A stretch of DNA of 64,000 nucleotides from an uncultured Fibrobacter sp. (GCA_946414075.1 CAMKNA010000006.1:26615-90614); one strand, 5' to 3'; shown: positions 48,316-58,580, counted from the first letter of the stretch. Numbers and translations are program-made. Notes: generated from the sequence alone by a model not told the origin.

Positions 48316-49383
48316 ATGGAAATCAAATGGCTTAATCCCGATGCAAAGTTTGACCGCCTTGTCTTGGCGGGCGATATTGGCGGCACCAACACCAATCTCG
48401 GTCTGGTGGGCTACAAGGATGGCAAGTTCACGCTGATCCTCGAGACGGTGTGCCCCTCCAAGGATATCGATGGCCTGGAAGCCCCCATCCGCGAAACGCT
48501 TCGGATTGCGGCTGAGAACAACGCCGACCTCAAGCCTAGCCATGTGTGCATCAGCGCCGCGGGCCCGGTGGCGAACAACAAGTGCGTCATGACGAACCTC
48601 CCGTGGAGCGTGGACGGCGACGCCCTTTCTGCGGCCACCGGCATCCCGACCCTTGTTATCAACGACTTCATGGCCATCAGCTACGGTATCCCGACCCTTG
48701 ATGTGGATGACCCCAAGCAGATTTTCAAGCTGACCCATACCGACGGCAGCCAGCCCGCTCCGCAGAAGGCCACCAAGGCGGTCATCGGCCCGGGTACTGG
48801 CATGGGTGTTGGCTTCCTTGCCTTCGACGGCGAAAAGTATATTCCCGCTTCTTCAGAAGGCGGACACTCCACCTTCGCTCCCTTCGACAAGGATTCCCAG
48901 GAATTCCACGACTACATGGAAAAGAAGATTGGCATGGTCCCCGGCGTGGAACCGCTGGTTTCTGGCATGGGGCTCCGCAACATGTATGAATGGTGGAAGG
49001 AGACTCGTGGCGTTCCCGATAACGAAGCCTTCAAGAAGATAGAAGAAACCGAACCCAACGATCGCCCCAAGTACATCAGCCGCGCTAGCGACACCGATCC
49101 GGTGGCGGCCGAGATGATGCGCCTGTTCGTGAAGATGCTGGCCCGCTTCGCAAGCGATGCCGCCACGCTGTTCCTGCCTCTCGGTGGTTTCTACCTGGCC
49201 GGCGGCACGGTGCAGAAAGACCTTCGCTGGCTCGAGCGCGACAACTTGTTCATGAAGTACTTCGAGAAGAACTACAACCCGAACATCCGTCCGCTCCTGA
49301 ACAAGATTCCGGTGTACATCATCAAGGATTACAGCATCAGCTTGTACGGCGCCGCCAACGCCAGCCTGAATCTGCAGAAGTAA
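48316..49383 (+). CDS. glk: Glucokinase
   Basis: LVLAGDIGGTNTNLGLV...VCISAAGPVANNKCVMTNLPWSVDG...VINDFMAISYGIP...AVIGPGTGMGVGFL...EGGHSTFAPFD...GGFYLAGG. Confidence 0.95.
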   Translation: MEIKWLNPDAKFDRLVLAGDIGGTNTNLGLVGYKDGKFTLILETVCPSKDIDGLEAPIRETLRIAAENNADLKPSHVCISAAGPVANNKCVMTNLPWSVDGDALSAATGIPTLVINDFMAISYGIPTLDVDDPKQIFKLTHTDGSQPAPQKATKAVIGPGTGMGVGFLAFDGEKYIPASSEGGHSTFAPFDKDSQEFHDYMEKKIGMVPGVEPLVSGMGLRNMYEWWKETRGVPDNEAFKKIEETEPNDRPKYISRASDTDPVAAEMMRLFVKMLARFASDAATLFLPLGGFYLAGGTVQKDLRWLERDNLFMKYFEKNYNPNIRPLLNKIPVYIIKDYSISLYGAANASLNLQK

Positions 49384-49395
49384 AAGCAGCCCAAT

Positions 49396-50787
49396 ATGCT
49401 TTTCTCCGAACTCCCCCTGGCAAATCCCTTGCAGCGTGCGGTCCGTGCCGTAGGCTACGAACAGCCCACTCCCATCCAGGAACAGTCCATCCCCAGCTTG
49501 CTCGAAGGCAAGGACCTGCTTGGAATCGCCCAGACGGGAACGGGAAAGACGGCGGCGTTCGCTCTCCCTATTTTGCAGTTGCTCTTGGATTCTGGGAAGT
49601 TTCGTGCGCCCAAGACATGCCGGGCCCTGATCCTGCTCCCCACTCGTGAGCTTGCCATTCAGGTGGCGGATTGCTTTAAACAGTACGCCCAGTTTACGGC
49701 TATTTCTACCACCTGCATCTTTGGAGGCGTAGGAGATGCCTCCCAGAAGAACAGCTTGATCCGTGGCGTGGATGTGCTTGTGGCCACGCCGGGCCGCTTG
49801 CTGGACCTTATCGGACAAAAAGCCGTTTCCCTGAAGGCCTTGGAATTTTTTGTGCTGGACGAGGCCGACCGTATGCTGGACATGGGATTTATCCATGATA
49901 TCCGCAAGGTGGTGGCGCTGCTCCCGCAAAAGCGCCAGAACTTGTTCTTTAGCGCCACTATGCCCGATGACATTACCAAGCTTGCCGCCACCATTCTGCG
50001 CCCGAACCCAGTTAGGGTAGAAGTGGCTCCGCAAAGCACGCCTATCGAGCGTATCCGTCAGGAACTGTACCGCATCGATAAGCGCCGGAAGGGGGCGCTT
50101 CTGAAGGAGCTCTTGCTTGAACACCCCGAGATGAAAAAGGTGCTGGTGTTCAGCCGCACCAAGCACGGTGCCGACAAGATTACCCGCGTACTGGAAAAGG
50201 CGGGCATCAAGTGTGCCGCCATTCACGGCAACAAGAGCCAGACCCGCAGGCAGGAAGCTCTGAAGAACTTTAAGGACGAGAAAATTCGCGTGCTGGTGGC
50301 TACCGACATTGCCGCTCGCGGAATCGATGTGGACGATGTGAGTCATGTGTTCAACTACGACTTGCCCGATGTTCCTGAGACCTTCGTGCACCGTATTGGT
50401 CGTACGGCCCGCGCTGGCAAGGACGGTATAGCCATTTCGTTCTGCGCCCCAGACGAAGAGCAGGACTTGCGTGCTATCGAGAAGCTGACCAAGATAAAGA
50501 TTCCCGAAGGGGACAAGGCCATCTTCGAGAAATTGCCACCCCCGCAGAAAGAAACTCCTGAAAGCGAGATGCGCAATGCCCGCGGTCGCTTCCACCAGCA
50601 GTCGCGTCAGCCGAAAAAAGAAGCTCGCTTATCGAAAAATGAAGCCAGACCCGAAAATCGCGGCGGCTCTAACCCGCTGGCCCCGCAACAGACTGCCGGT
50701 AATCCCCACAAGGGCAAGCGCCGTCGCAACAGACCCGGCTCCCGGGCCCGCCGCCGCATGCGTGAATCGGGCAATACTCCAAGTTAG
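49396..50787 (+). CDS. rhlE: DEAD-box RNA helicase (RhlE-like)
   Basis: PTPIQEQSIPSLLEGKDLLGIAQTGTGKTAAFALPIL...VATPGRLLDL...VLDEADRMLDMGF...LFFSATMP...VLVATDIAARGIDVDDVSHVFNYDLPDVPETFVHRIGRTARAG; basic C-term tail. Confidence 0.95.
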   Translation: MLFSELPLANPLQRAVRAVGYEQPTPIQEQSIPSLLEGKDLLGIAQTGTGKTAAFALPILQLLLDSGKFRAPKTCRALILLPTRELAIQVADCFKQYAQFTAISTTCIFGGVGDASQKNSLIRGVDVLVATPGRLLDLIGQKAVSLKALEFFVLDEADRMLDMGFIHDIRKVVALLPQKRQNLFFSATMPDDITKLAATILRPNPVRVEVAPQSTPIERIRQELYRIDKRRKGALLKELLLEHPEMKKVLVFSRTKHGADKITRVLEKAGIKCAAIHGNKSQTRRQEALKNFKDEKIRVLVATDIAARGIDVDDVSHVFNYDLPDVPETFVHRIGRTARAGKDGIAISFCAPDEEQDLRAIEKLTKIKIPEGDKAIFEKLPPPQKETPESEMRNARGRFHQQSRQPKKEARLSKNEARPENRGGSNPLAPQQTAGNPHKGKRRRNRPGSRARRRMRESGNTPS

Positions 50788-50888
50788 AATAATGTAGTTT
50801 GGTGCCTTCAAAATGTGACAATGTGCGTATTTTTTACCCGTTGGCGCATTTTTTTTCACTTTTTTGATTATTTTCAGTTTAGGAATCG

Positions 50889-50911
50889 CTGCAATGTGTC
50901 GCACATTGCAG
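50889..50911. promoter_or_regulatory. Perfect 10-bp dyad CTGCAATGTG-TCG-CACATTGCAG upstream of the repeat-protein gene
   Basis: Read directly; about 30 bp upstream of the ATG at 50943. Confidence 0.6.
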
Positions 50912-50942
50912 GTTTGTTTCGATACGAAAAAAGGAGCGGTTT

Positions 50943-53441
50943 ATGGAAAAAACCTCTTATTCGGTGACAAAATCCTTTGCCCTATTGTTTTTTTTAGTGG
51001 GCATGAGCCAGTCCTTTGCTGCATGGGATGGAACTGCCAAGGCAAAACCGTCGAAAGAGACCATAGGCAACGCGGAATACTTCCTTATCGAAACGGAGGC
51101 GAACCTGGCTTGGTTCCGGGATTCCGTGAATACGAATTATGGTACGATTAAAATAAACGCCATGCTCATGTCGAACCTTGATATGGGACACAAGCTATTT
51201 GTCCCCATCGCTGCGGGTTCCGACAGCACGCGATTTGGTGGCATTTTTGATGGAAACGGATTTACCATCTCGAACCTTTATTTCAATTCGGAAGAACTGG
51301 GAGAGATTCCCAATGAATTTTGCCCTTCGAAAAAACCGAAATGCAATGCGCAGAATGTAGGCTTTATTGGCGCCCTTGGAGGCGGCGGTGTCGTTAAGAA
51401 CTTGAACCTGGAGAATGTGGATATTTTGGCTTCCACCAACAGGGGAGAATCTGGTGCAGAGAGCAACCCGGTCTCTGTAGGACCTGTCGTAGCCTTCCAG
51501 AAGGAGAACGCCACCGTTGAAGGGTGCTTTGTCACCGGGAATATCCTTACGAGTGGTATGGGAAATGGTATCGGCGGTCTCGTGGGCAATGCCTGGTCTG
51601 GAAAAATTACAAACAGCTTGAGCACGGTCAGTGTTCGTGTGAGCGGTGACGACTCCTATGTGGGCGGAATTGTCGGGCTTGTGCGTAAATCGGGCACGGT
51701 CACTGTCGAGGCTTGTGCATACGATGGGAATATCATCATCAATAGTGGAAACGGGACAGCGGGCGGAATTGTCGGGTCTCTTGAACAGGGCAACCTGTCG
51801 GTTTCTAGAACCTATTACGGAACACGCATTAATGTCGAAGATGGTGTGGGAAAGCAGGCGGATGACGCGGATTATGACGGAACGATTACGGGTAAAAGAA
51901 ATCTCAATACGGATGCTGTTGTCTGTGATCTGAATGGCGGCCAGTGGGTGGAAGCTGATGCGTCCTGTTCTAAGGATGGACTGTGGAGTGTCGGTGTTTC
52001 TCACATAGCCCTCCATGGGGTGTCTGTAGATGCCAACGGAGATGTTGTCTACGAGATACTTTTCGATGCCAACGAAGGGGCGTTTGCAAGCGGAGCCAAG
52101 AACACCAAGTTCCTCAAGGCGGGAGACTTGATTACTGCCGACGAGATATCCACCCCTGTCCATGGCGACACCGTCTTTGGCGGCTGGGCGTTGACTGCCG
52201 ATGCGGCGGAGCCTACCGAAAACTTTGGAACTGTAAGCGGGCCGAAGACGATTTTTGCCTACTGGAAAACCATGTATGAAATTACCTTCGATGCCACGGA
52301 CAATGGAGCCTTTGTCTATGATGAACAAACAAAGTCGACCATAAAGAAAAAACTGGTAGCTGCCGGCGAGACAATCGATGTGGATGGAATTGGGATACCG
52401 GAGTATGATGACGATGGAGGACCTGCTTATTTCTTTGCTGGTTGGCGTGAGTCAGTAGGAGATGAACAGCCCTTGAGCAATCTGGGAACGGCTTCGGGCC
52501 CCGCTACATTCTATGCGCTTTGGGTCGAGGCTCCCACATATGTGGTGACCTTCAATACCCGCGGGTTCGGTACCACCGTAGCCTATGTCCAGGAAAACGC
52601 GCAGAATGATCAGACTGTGGCCTCTCCGGAAAATCCCGTTGCCGAAGGCCGTGAATTTGTAGGCTGGTTCGAAAGCGAAGACGCCGACGAGTCATTTGAC
52701 TTCACCACGCCCATAAGGGGTAATCTGGAGCTTTATGCCAAGTGGACTCCCGTGGATTATGATATTACATACGAATTGGACGGCGGAAACAATAATTCGG
52801 GCAATCCGGACTCCTACAACATCGAGAGTGCAGATATCAAGCTGAAAATTCCCACAAAGAAGGGATTCTCATTCGATGGCTGGTACTATGATGCCGGCTT
52901 CACCAATACGGCGACCCAGATTTCAAAGGGTTCTAGCGGTGCCAAGAAGTTCTATGCAAAATGGACTCCGCGGCTGTTCACCATCACCTATATGGCGGGA
53001 AGCTATGGCGCGGAAGTTGTACCGGCGGAATACAAGGCATACGGCGATACGATAACGCTGAGGGGGGCGGTATATACCCGTGCAGGTTATATCCAGAAAG
53101 GCTGGGCCAAAACAAATGGTGGCAAGAAGTACTTTGAACTGGACGCCAAGTATGGTGCCAACGCGTCTTTGGAACTCTATCCCTATTGGGAAGCTGATCC
53201 AACATCTATTCGCTACGGGGAGACGAAGCGTCTGAGCTCCTTCTCTGTGGCTGTTCAGGGCCGAGCTCTGGATATCTGCGGTGCAGTGAAGGAAGACTCC
53301 AAGTGGGCTGTTTACGACATGCAGGGTGGCCTGATTGCCCAGGGCGTCGTACGCAATGCGCCAAGTCGGGTTCAAATCCAGAAATCCGGAAACTATGTTG
53401 TCCGCATGGGCGGCCAGTTCCGGATGGTGCGTGTCCGTTAG
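50943..53441 (+). CDS. Secreted repeat protein with InlB B-repeat-like (Flg_new) modules and GLUG-like region
   Basis: VVTFNTRGFGTTVAYVQENAQNDQTVASPENPVAEGREFVGWFESEDADESFDFTTPIRGNLELYAKWTPVDYDITYELDGGNN...GYIQKGWAKTNGG; VGGIVGLVRKSGTVTVEACAYDG. Confidence 0.88.
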   Translation: MEKTSYSVTKSFALLFFLVGMSQSFAAWDGTAKAKPSKETIGNAEYFLIETEANLAWFRDSVNTNYGTIKINAMLMSNLDMGHKLFVPIAAGSDSTRFGGIFDGNGFTISNLYFNSEELGEIPNEFCPSKKPKCNAQNVGFIGALGGGGVVKNLNLENVDILASTNRGESGAESNPVSVGPVVAFQKENATVEGCFVTGNILTSGMGNGIGGLVGNAWSGKITNSLSTVSVRVSGDDSYVGGIVGLVRKSGTVTVEACAYDGNIIINSGNGTAGGIVGSLEQGNLSVSRTYYGTRINVEDGVGKQADDADYDGTITGKRNLNTDAVVCDLNGGQWVEADASCSKDGLWSVGVSHIALHGVSVDANGDVVYEILFDANEGAFASGAKNTKFLKAGDLITADEISTPVHGDTVFGGWALTADAAEPTENFGTVSGPKTIFAYWKTMYEITFDATDNGAFVYDEQTKSTIKKKLVAAGETIDVDGIGIPEYDDDGGPAYFFAGWRESVGDEQPLSNLGTASGPATFYALWVEAPTYVVTFNTRGFGTTVAYVQENAQNDQTVASPENPVAEGREFVGWFESEDADESFDFTTPIRGNLELYAKWTPVDYDITYELDGGNNNSGNPDSYNIESADIKLKIPTKKGFSFDGWYYDAGFTNTATQISKGSSGAKKFYAKWTPRLFTITYMAGSYGAEVVPAEYKAYGDTITLRGAVYTRAGYIQKGWAKTNGGKKYFELDAKYGANASLELYPYWEADPTSIRYGETKRLSSFSVAVQGRALDICGAVKEDSKWAVYDMQGGLIAQGVVRNAPSRVQIQKSGNYVVRMGGQFRMVRVR

Positions 53442-54328
53442 GATTTTTTACGGCTCATCCAACTGAGCACCAGGTTCTGCCAGACTACATAGCAGGTGGG
53501 GGCAAGCGCCACCACCGGGCCTGCGTATAGCGTGGAAATCCATATGACCAGCGTGGTGTTCTTCTGTCCCATGCTCTGGGAGCCTTCGATTGGCCTGCGG
53601 TTCCTTTCGCAGAACCAGCCAAGCCAGAACAGTAAAATGCAAAGCGCCAAGGAGATTCCCCCCATCCAGGGGAGTTTTCCGCTATTCCATAAATCCCAGA
53701 ATCCCATTGCGCGAATGTCGAAGCTTGCCTTGGACAGGATGACGAACACGGAGAAGGTCCACACCACCATGGTGTACTTCTGGAACTTTGCCGCCTTGTC
53801 GGCAAGTTCTGGGTAAAAGGCCCTAAGCCCGAGCGCAAAGGCCAGCGGGATGCTGATGATGGGCTGGATGGAATTGAAAATCTTCAGGGCGATTTCGGAA
53901 AGGCTCGCGTCGGCTCCGGTCAGGTAGCCAAAAATCAGCGGGATGGAGAAGCAGGCAATCAGGTTCCCGCTCAGGAAAATTTTCAGGGCAAGGCTTGCCG
54001 AACCGCCCAGCATCTTGGCCATGGCCGGAGCCGCATTTGCAGGCGGGCACAGCGCAATGATGGCGCCTCCCAAAAGAACTTCCCGCGGCAGCCCGAAGGC
54101 AGTGACCGCCGCCCATAAGAGTCCGATAAGAATCAGGCTCACGACAAAGGCGCGAATCTCGATCTTGAAGGTGTAGCCGTGGGTTTGCGGCGGGATTTTT
54201 GTCACGAAGGTGAGGAACATCATGATTCCGATAAGAAACGGCATCAGGGGTGACAAAAAATGCGCCTGCGGAAACAGAATTCCGAGTAATATGGCGATCG
54301 GCATCAAGATGGCGCGCAAGTTCTTCAT
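53438..54328 (-). CDS. Bile acid:sodium symporter (SBF)-like family protein
   Basis: MPFLIGIMMFLTFV...LLGGAIIALCPPANAAPAMAKMLGGSASLALKIFLSGNLIACFSIPLIF; ~9-10 TM pattern. Confidence 0.8.
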   Translation of the reverse strand: MKNLRAILMPIAILLGILFPQAHFLSPLMPFLIGIMMFLTFVTKIPPQTHGYTFKIEIRAFVVSLILIGLLWAAVTAFGLPREVLLGGAIIALCPPANAAPAMAKMLGGSASLALKIFLSGNLIACFSIPLIFGYLTGADASLSEIALKIFNSIQPIISIPLAFALGLRAFYPELADKAAKFQKYTMVVWTFSVFVILSKASFDIRAMGFWDLWNSGKLPWMGGISLALCILLFWLGWFCERNRRPIEGSQSMGQKNTTLVIWISTLYAGPVVALAPTCYVVWQNLVLSWMSRKKS

Positions 54329-54383
54329 AACGGTCCCAAATGTAGAAACTTAGGGGTCAGGTAGTATTGCTATATTTGCGGTC

Positions 54384-55778
54384 ATGTTGCGCTCCAAGTA
54401 CCAGGGCTCCCGTTTTACCGAGAGTCCCGTATTCAAGAAGAAGCAGAATAACCCCATTACCCTGGTGGTACTGGGTTACCTTTTGCTTATTGTAGCGGGT
54501 GCGGTTCTTTTGTTCTTGCCTGTTTCCCTAAACCGACCGATTACCTTTTTAGAGGCCCTTTTTACTGCGACTTCGGCGGTATGCGTGACTGGGCTTTCCG
54601 TGCTAGATATTAGCAGTACCTTCTCCCACTTTGGGGACTGGGTGTTGCTGGTGTTGATGCAGCTGGGCGGGCTTGGAATTATGACGGTGTCAACCACCTT
54701 GATTTTGCTTGCGGGAATGCACCCGGGCTTTAACCATCAGTCCGTTCTGCTTTCGGCGTTTTCCCAGGAGGGAAACATCGACCCGTCGAAAATCCTGAAG
54801 GCGGTGCTGCCCTTTACCTTCATTCTGGAGCTGGTGGGAGCCGTTGTCTATTTTACCCAGTTCTCGGGTGCGACTCTTTACGACCGTGTTTTTGTTTCGG
54901 TATTCCAGGCGGTCAGTTCCTTCTGCAATGTGGGCTTTACGCTTTTCCCGGATTCCCTGGTGCAGTTCCAGCTGAACCCCTTGGTAAACCTGTCCACCTG
55001 TGTGCTTGCCCTGGCGGGGGGCTTTGGCTTTTTGGCGGTGACGGAACTGCAGTACCTGTTCGACTTCAAACAACACAAGGTACGCAAGATTTCGCTCCAT
55101 ACCCACATCGCTACCATCGGTACCCTGTTTGTGGTGGTGGCCAGTGTGCTGGTATTCTGCCTTACGGAATGGAGCAATGCCCTTGGTGACTTGAGCGTTG
55201 GCCAGAAGTTGGAAACCACCCTGTTCATGGCCTTTACCAGCCGTACGGCGGGGCTCAACACGGTAGATGTGTCGGGTCTTTGCGCCAGTTCCCTGTTCTT
55301 CTTTATCGTCATCATGTTTATCGGTGCGAACCCCGGAAGCTGCGGCGGTGGCGTCAAGGTGACCACGGCGGCGGTAATCGGACTTTTGGGTTTCAACCGC
55401 TTGCTTGGGCGCGAAAAGACCCAGGTTCTTGGACGAACCATTCCCGAAACTACCGTTGATAAGGCCGTGCGGATTTTCATTGTGGCTATCGTGGTCATAG
55501 TGCTTGCGACCCTGCTGCTCCTGTGTACCGAAATTCCCGGCGGGGTTTCTGGCGCCGGACAGTCGTCCTTCCTGAAGGTCCTGTTCGAGGTGGTGAGCGC
55601 CTACAGTACCTGTGGACTTTCCATGGGGCTTACCGGTGAACTTTCCACTGTGGGCCGTGTGGTGATTTGCTGTGTGATGTTCATTGGCCGTATGGGACCT
55701 CTCTTCTTAATCTCTGCTGTGGCAGGACGGGTCCAGAATACTACCTGGTTTGCCGAAGAAGACATCATGGTGGGCTAA
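54384..55778 (+). CDS. trkH: Trk/Ktr-type K+ uptake channel subunit TrkH
   Basis: FLEALFTATSAVCVTGLSVLDISSTFSHFGDWVLLVLMQLGGLGIMTVSTT...FTSRTAGLNTVDVSGL...FIGANPGSCGGGVKVTTAAVI. Confidence 0.95.
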   Translation: MLRSKYQGSRFTESPVFKKKQNNPITLVVLGYLLLIVAGAVLLFLPVSLNRPITFLEALFTATSAVCVTGLSVLDISSTFSHFGDWVLLVLMQLGGLGIMTVSTTLILLAGMHPGFNHQSVLLSAFSQEGNIDPSKILKAVLPFTFILELVGAVVYFTQFSGATLYDRVFVSVFQAVSSFCNVGFTLFPDSLVQFQLNPLVNLSTCVLALAGGFGFLAVTELQYLFDFKQHKVRKISLHTHIATIGTLFVVVASVLVFCLTEWSNALGDLSVGQKLETTLFMAFTSRTAGLNTVDVSGLCASSLFFFIVIMFIGANPGSCGGGVKVTTAAVIGLLGFNRLLGREKTQVLGRTIPETTVDKAVRIFIVAIVVIVLATLLLLCTEIPGGVSGAGQSSFLKVLFEVVSAYSTCGLSMGLTGELSTVGRVVICCVMFIGRMGPLFLISAVAGRVQNTTWFAEEDIMVG

Positions 55779-55796
55779 TTTACTACATTACTCCAT

Positions 55797-56453
55797 ATGG
55801 CTTCTAAACAGTTTGTTATTATCGGACTCGGGAACTCGGCCATTTTCTTGGCCAAGCACCTGACATCTTTGGGTCACGATGTGATGGTCATTGACTGCCA
55901 CCCCGACAAGGTGCAGGACATTTCCAGCTCCGTATCCCAGGCTATTGTGGCTGACAGTACCCGAATCAAACAGCTTTCGTCTATCCCCCTGAACAAGGCG
56001 GATTCCGTGATCGTGTGTATCGGCGAAAACCTGCAGGCTTCGCTCCTTACGGTGCTGAACCTGAAGGAGCTTGGAGTTAAGCATATCATTGCCAAGTCTA
56101 GTAGTGCCGCCCATACGAGCATTCTCGAAAAGCTTGGCGTCTCGGACATTTTCCACCCCGAAAGGGACTCCGCCATCAGCCTTGCCGAGCGGCTCAACCG
56201 CCCCAACATGCTGGACTTTCTGCCTTTTATGGAAGGGTTCTCCATTATCGAGATTGTTTGCCCCGAGAAGTTCCAGGGCAAGACACTTAAGGATTTGTCC
56301 TTGACCCACAAGTACGGCATCCAGGTTATCGCCATCCGCGACCCGCTGGAATCCGTACCCAAGATCGGTAACATCGCCGACTATGTGCTCAAGGAAAACG
56401 ATGTGCTGTTCCTGATAGGCCCCAACGAGGCTCTGGACAGTTTCAAGGCTTAA
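55797..56453 (+). CDS. TrkA/KtrA family K+ uptake regulatory subunit
   Basis: KQFVIIGLGNSAIFLAKHLTSLGHDVMVIDCHPDKVQDISSSVSQAIVADSTR (RCK-N) plus TrkA-C. Confidence 0.94.
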   Translation: MASKQFVIIGLGNSAIFLAKHLTSLGHDVMVIDCHPDKVQDISSSVSQAIVADSTRIKQLSSIPLNKADSVIVCIGENLQASLLTVLNLKELGVKHIIAKSSSAAHTSILEKLGVSDIFHPERDSAISLAERLNRPNMLDFLPFMEGFSIIEIVCPEKFQGKTLKDLSLTHKYGIQVIAIRDPLESVPKIGNIADYVLKENDVLFLIGPNEALDSFKA

Positions 56454-56516
56454 ACGCGGGCATAGCGCCGAAGTTTCACACATCAGCCCCGCCTAGGAGC
56501 GGAGAGGAGACACAGT

Positions 56517-57074
56517 ATGAAAGTATGGGTTTGTAAGGTTTGCGGCTACGTGCACATGGGACCGGAAGCCCCGGATGAATGCCCCCAGTGCAAGGCTCCC
56601 AAGAGCAAGTTCTTCGAGAAGGTGGAACAGAGCGCTGGCGGCAAGATTGTCTGGGCCGACGAACACAAGATTGGCGTTGCCCAGGGCTTGGACGCCGAGG
56701 TGGTCCAGCAGCTGCGGCAGGACTTTACGGGAGAATGTACCGAGGTAGGCATGTACCTGGCCATGAGCCGCCAGGCAGACCGCGAAGGTTACCCCGAAGT
56801 GGCCGAGGCCTACAAGCGTATCGCCTTTGAAGAGGCCGAACACGCCGCCAAGTTCGCCGAACTGCTGGGCGAGGTGGTCTACCCCGATACCAAGAAGAAC
56901 CTGGAACTCCGCGTGGCTGCTGAAGCCGGTGCCACCGAAGGCAAGCTCGCCCTGGCCAAGCGCGCCAAGGAACTGGGCTACGACGCCATTCATGACACTG
57001 TCCACGAGATGTGCAAGGACGAGGCCCGTCACGGCTCCGCCTTCCAGGGCTTGCTGGGCCGTTACTTCAAGTAG
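56517..57074 (+). CDS. Reverse rubrerythrin (N-terminal rubredoxin-like domain)
   Basis: [32 protein letters not shown] then diiron ferritin-like domain [49 protein letters not shown]. Confidence 0.93.
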   Translation: MKVWVCKVCGYVHMGPEAPDECPQCKAPKSKFFEKVEQSAGGKIVWADEHKIGVAQGLDAEVVQQLRQDFTGECTEVGMYLAMSRQADREGYPEVAEAYKRIAFEEAEHAAKFAELLGEVVYPDTKKNLELRVAAEAGATEGKLALAKRAKELGYDAIHDTVHEMCKDEARHGSAFQGLLGRYFK

Positions 57075-57096
57075 TGGAAATTCCCGAAAAAAAATT

Positions 57097-57128
57097 AGAA
57101 CGCAGGACCGAAATCCTGCGTTCTTTAT
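57097..57128. terminator. Intrinsic terminator between convergent genes
   Basis: AGAACGCAGGA-CCGAAA-TCCTGCGTTCT followed by TTATTT; A-rich on the other side. Confidence 0.8.
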
Positions 57129-57151
57129 TTGAGATAGAATACTCTAGAAGC

Positions 57152-57544
57152 CTAGTCCTTAAGAGTGGCCCAGTCCAGGACGCCCTTGCGGAACACATAG
57201 AGGTAGCCTGCTTCCAGGATAACCAAGAAGCCCAGAAGCACCAGCAGGAGTTCCCAACCGCCGGCCAGGAACTGCACGGCCCAGGGGTACAGGAACGCCA
57301 CTTCCAGGTCGAACACCAGGAACAACATGGCCACCAGGTAGTACTTGACGGGGTAGCGCTCGCCGGCGGTACCCGAGACATGGGCCAAACCGCATTCGTA
57401 GGATGTTCCCTTGATAGCGGTATCCTTGATTTTGCCCGGGTGCAAGAACCAGTTGGCCAGTAAAAGGGCCGTGGGGATGCAAACCGCCATGATGACCAGG
57501 ATGGTCACGGCGAAAGTGGTGTCAAAAACCTCTACATTGCTCAT
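57152..57544 (-). CDS. nuoA: NADH-quinone oxidoreductase subunit A
   Basis: KGTSYECGLAHVSGTAGERYPVKYYLVAMLFLVFDLEVAFLYPWAVQF. Confidence 0.93.
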   Translation of the reverse strand: MSNVEVFDTTFAVTILVIMAVCIPTALLLANWFLHPGKIKDTAIKGTSYECGLAHVSGTAGERYPVKYYLVAMLFLVFDLEVAFLYPWAVQFLAGGWELLLVLLGFLVILEAGYLYVFRKGVLDWATLKD

Positions 57545-57606
57545 AATGACGAAAAGATAGTATAATTTTACATGCTTTTTGGCTTTCAGGAGATTATATT
57601 TAGGTT

Positions 57607-58542
57607 ATGAGTGCATTGAAAACATGGATTCTGTTTGTTGGTGTATCGTTTCTGCTCGCCGCCTGTTCTGACGACAGTAGCCCCACGGCGAAAGTCAATG
57701 ATGATATCGGTGAAGATATTGTTGAGGATAGCGGAAGTTCGGGGGCTTCTGGCAAGAAGGGGTCTTCTGGGTCGCAAAAGCCGACTTCTGCAGAAACAAT
57801 TGTCATTAACAACGGCAAGGATACTATCTATGTGGCTGATGCGGAAGGCAGCCTTTATTACAGTGATGGTGTTTTTTGCTGGACGGAAGGATGCGAGGCT
57901 AACTTCGTAAGCAGTTCTTCCAAGGGTGCCTCTGGCAAATCTTCCAGTTCCAAGGGCAAGTCCAGTTCTTCGACAAAGGTCTCCAGCTCGTCTGTCAAGT
58001 CTTCGTCTTCGGCGGTTCCTCCTACCGTGACGGACAAGGAAATGACTGATAACCGCGACAAGAACAAGTACAAGATTGAGAAGATTGGCGATGTCACTTG
58101 GATGACCGAGAATCTCCGTTTCAAGCCGTCGTCGGGAACATACTGCGATGCGACGGTGGAGGTGACCAAGCCTGGTCCTGGCGAAGAGACGCAGACGGTG
58201 AATGTTTGCGAACAGTTTGGAATGTTCTACATATCGCAATCAGCTGGTAGTTCCGCTTGCCCCCCTGGATGGCGTCTCCCCACGCAAGGCGAGGCTGATG
58301 CGGCTTGGGATGCTAAAATGAGTGGCGAACACCCAGATGACAAATGGTGGACCTTAGGTGGACGATTTGATCTGGAAGAGAAGAAGTATGGCAAGAATGG
58401 ATCTGAAGGCCGTCTTTGGGTTCAGACTTCCGGTGGGAAAAACAGTATGCAGATCATGTACTTTGGAAGTTGGTCCAAGGAATATTTGAGCGCAGATGCG
58501 GGCAAGAGGGCGTTTAACGTACGCTGCGTGACTACGAACTAG
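57607..58542 (+). CDS. FISUMP domain lipoprotein
   Basis: LLAACSDDSSPTAK; TDNRDKNKYKIEKIGDVTWMTENLRF...GSSACPPGWRLPTQGEADAAW...AFNVRCV. Confidence 0.9.
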   Translation: MSALKTWILFVGVSFLLAACSDDSSPTAKVNDDIGEDIVEDSGSSGASGKKGSSGSQKPTSAETIVINNGKDTIYVADAEGSLYYSDGVFCWTEGCEANFVSSSSKGASGKSSSSKGKSSSSTKVSSSSVKSSSSAVPPTVTDKEMTDNRDKNKYKIEKIGDVTWMTENLRFKPSSGTYCDATVEVTKPGPGEETQTVNVCEQFGMFYISQSAGSSACPPGWRLPTQGEADAAWDAKMSGEHPDDKWWTLGGRFDLEEKKYGKNGSEGRLWVQTSGGKNSMQIMYFGSWSKEYLSADAGKRAFNVRCVTTN

Positions 58543-58580
58543 CCCGTTCCTGTTTCTCAATTTATCACGCTCCCCTTGAA

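Noticed and set aside
48853-50595. 580-aa ORF antisense to glk/rhlE
   Set aside because: Spans the intergenic junction of two certain genes on the opposite strand; no domain
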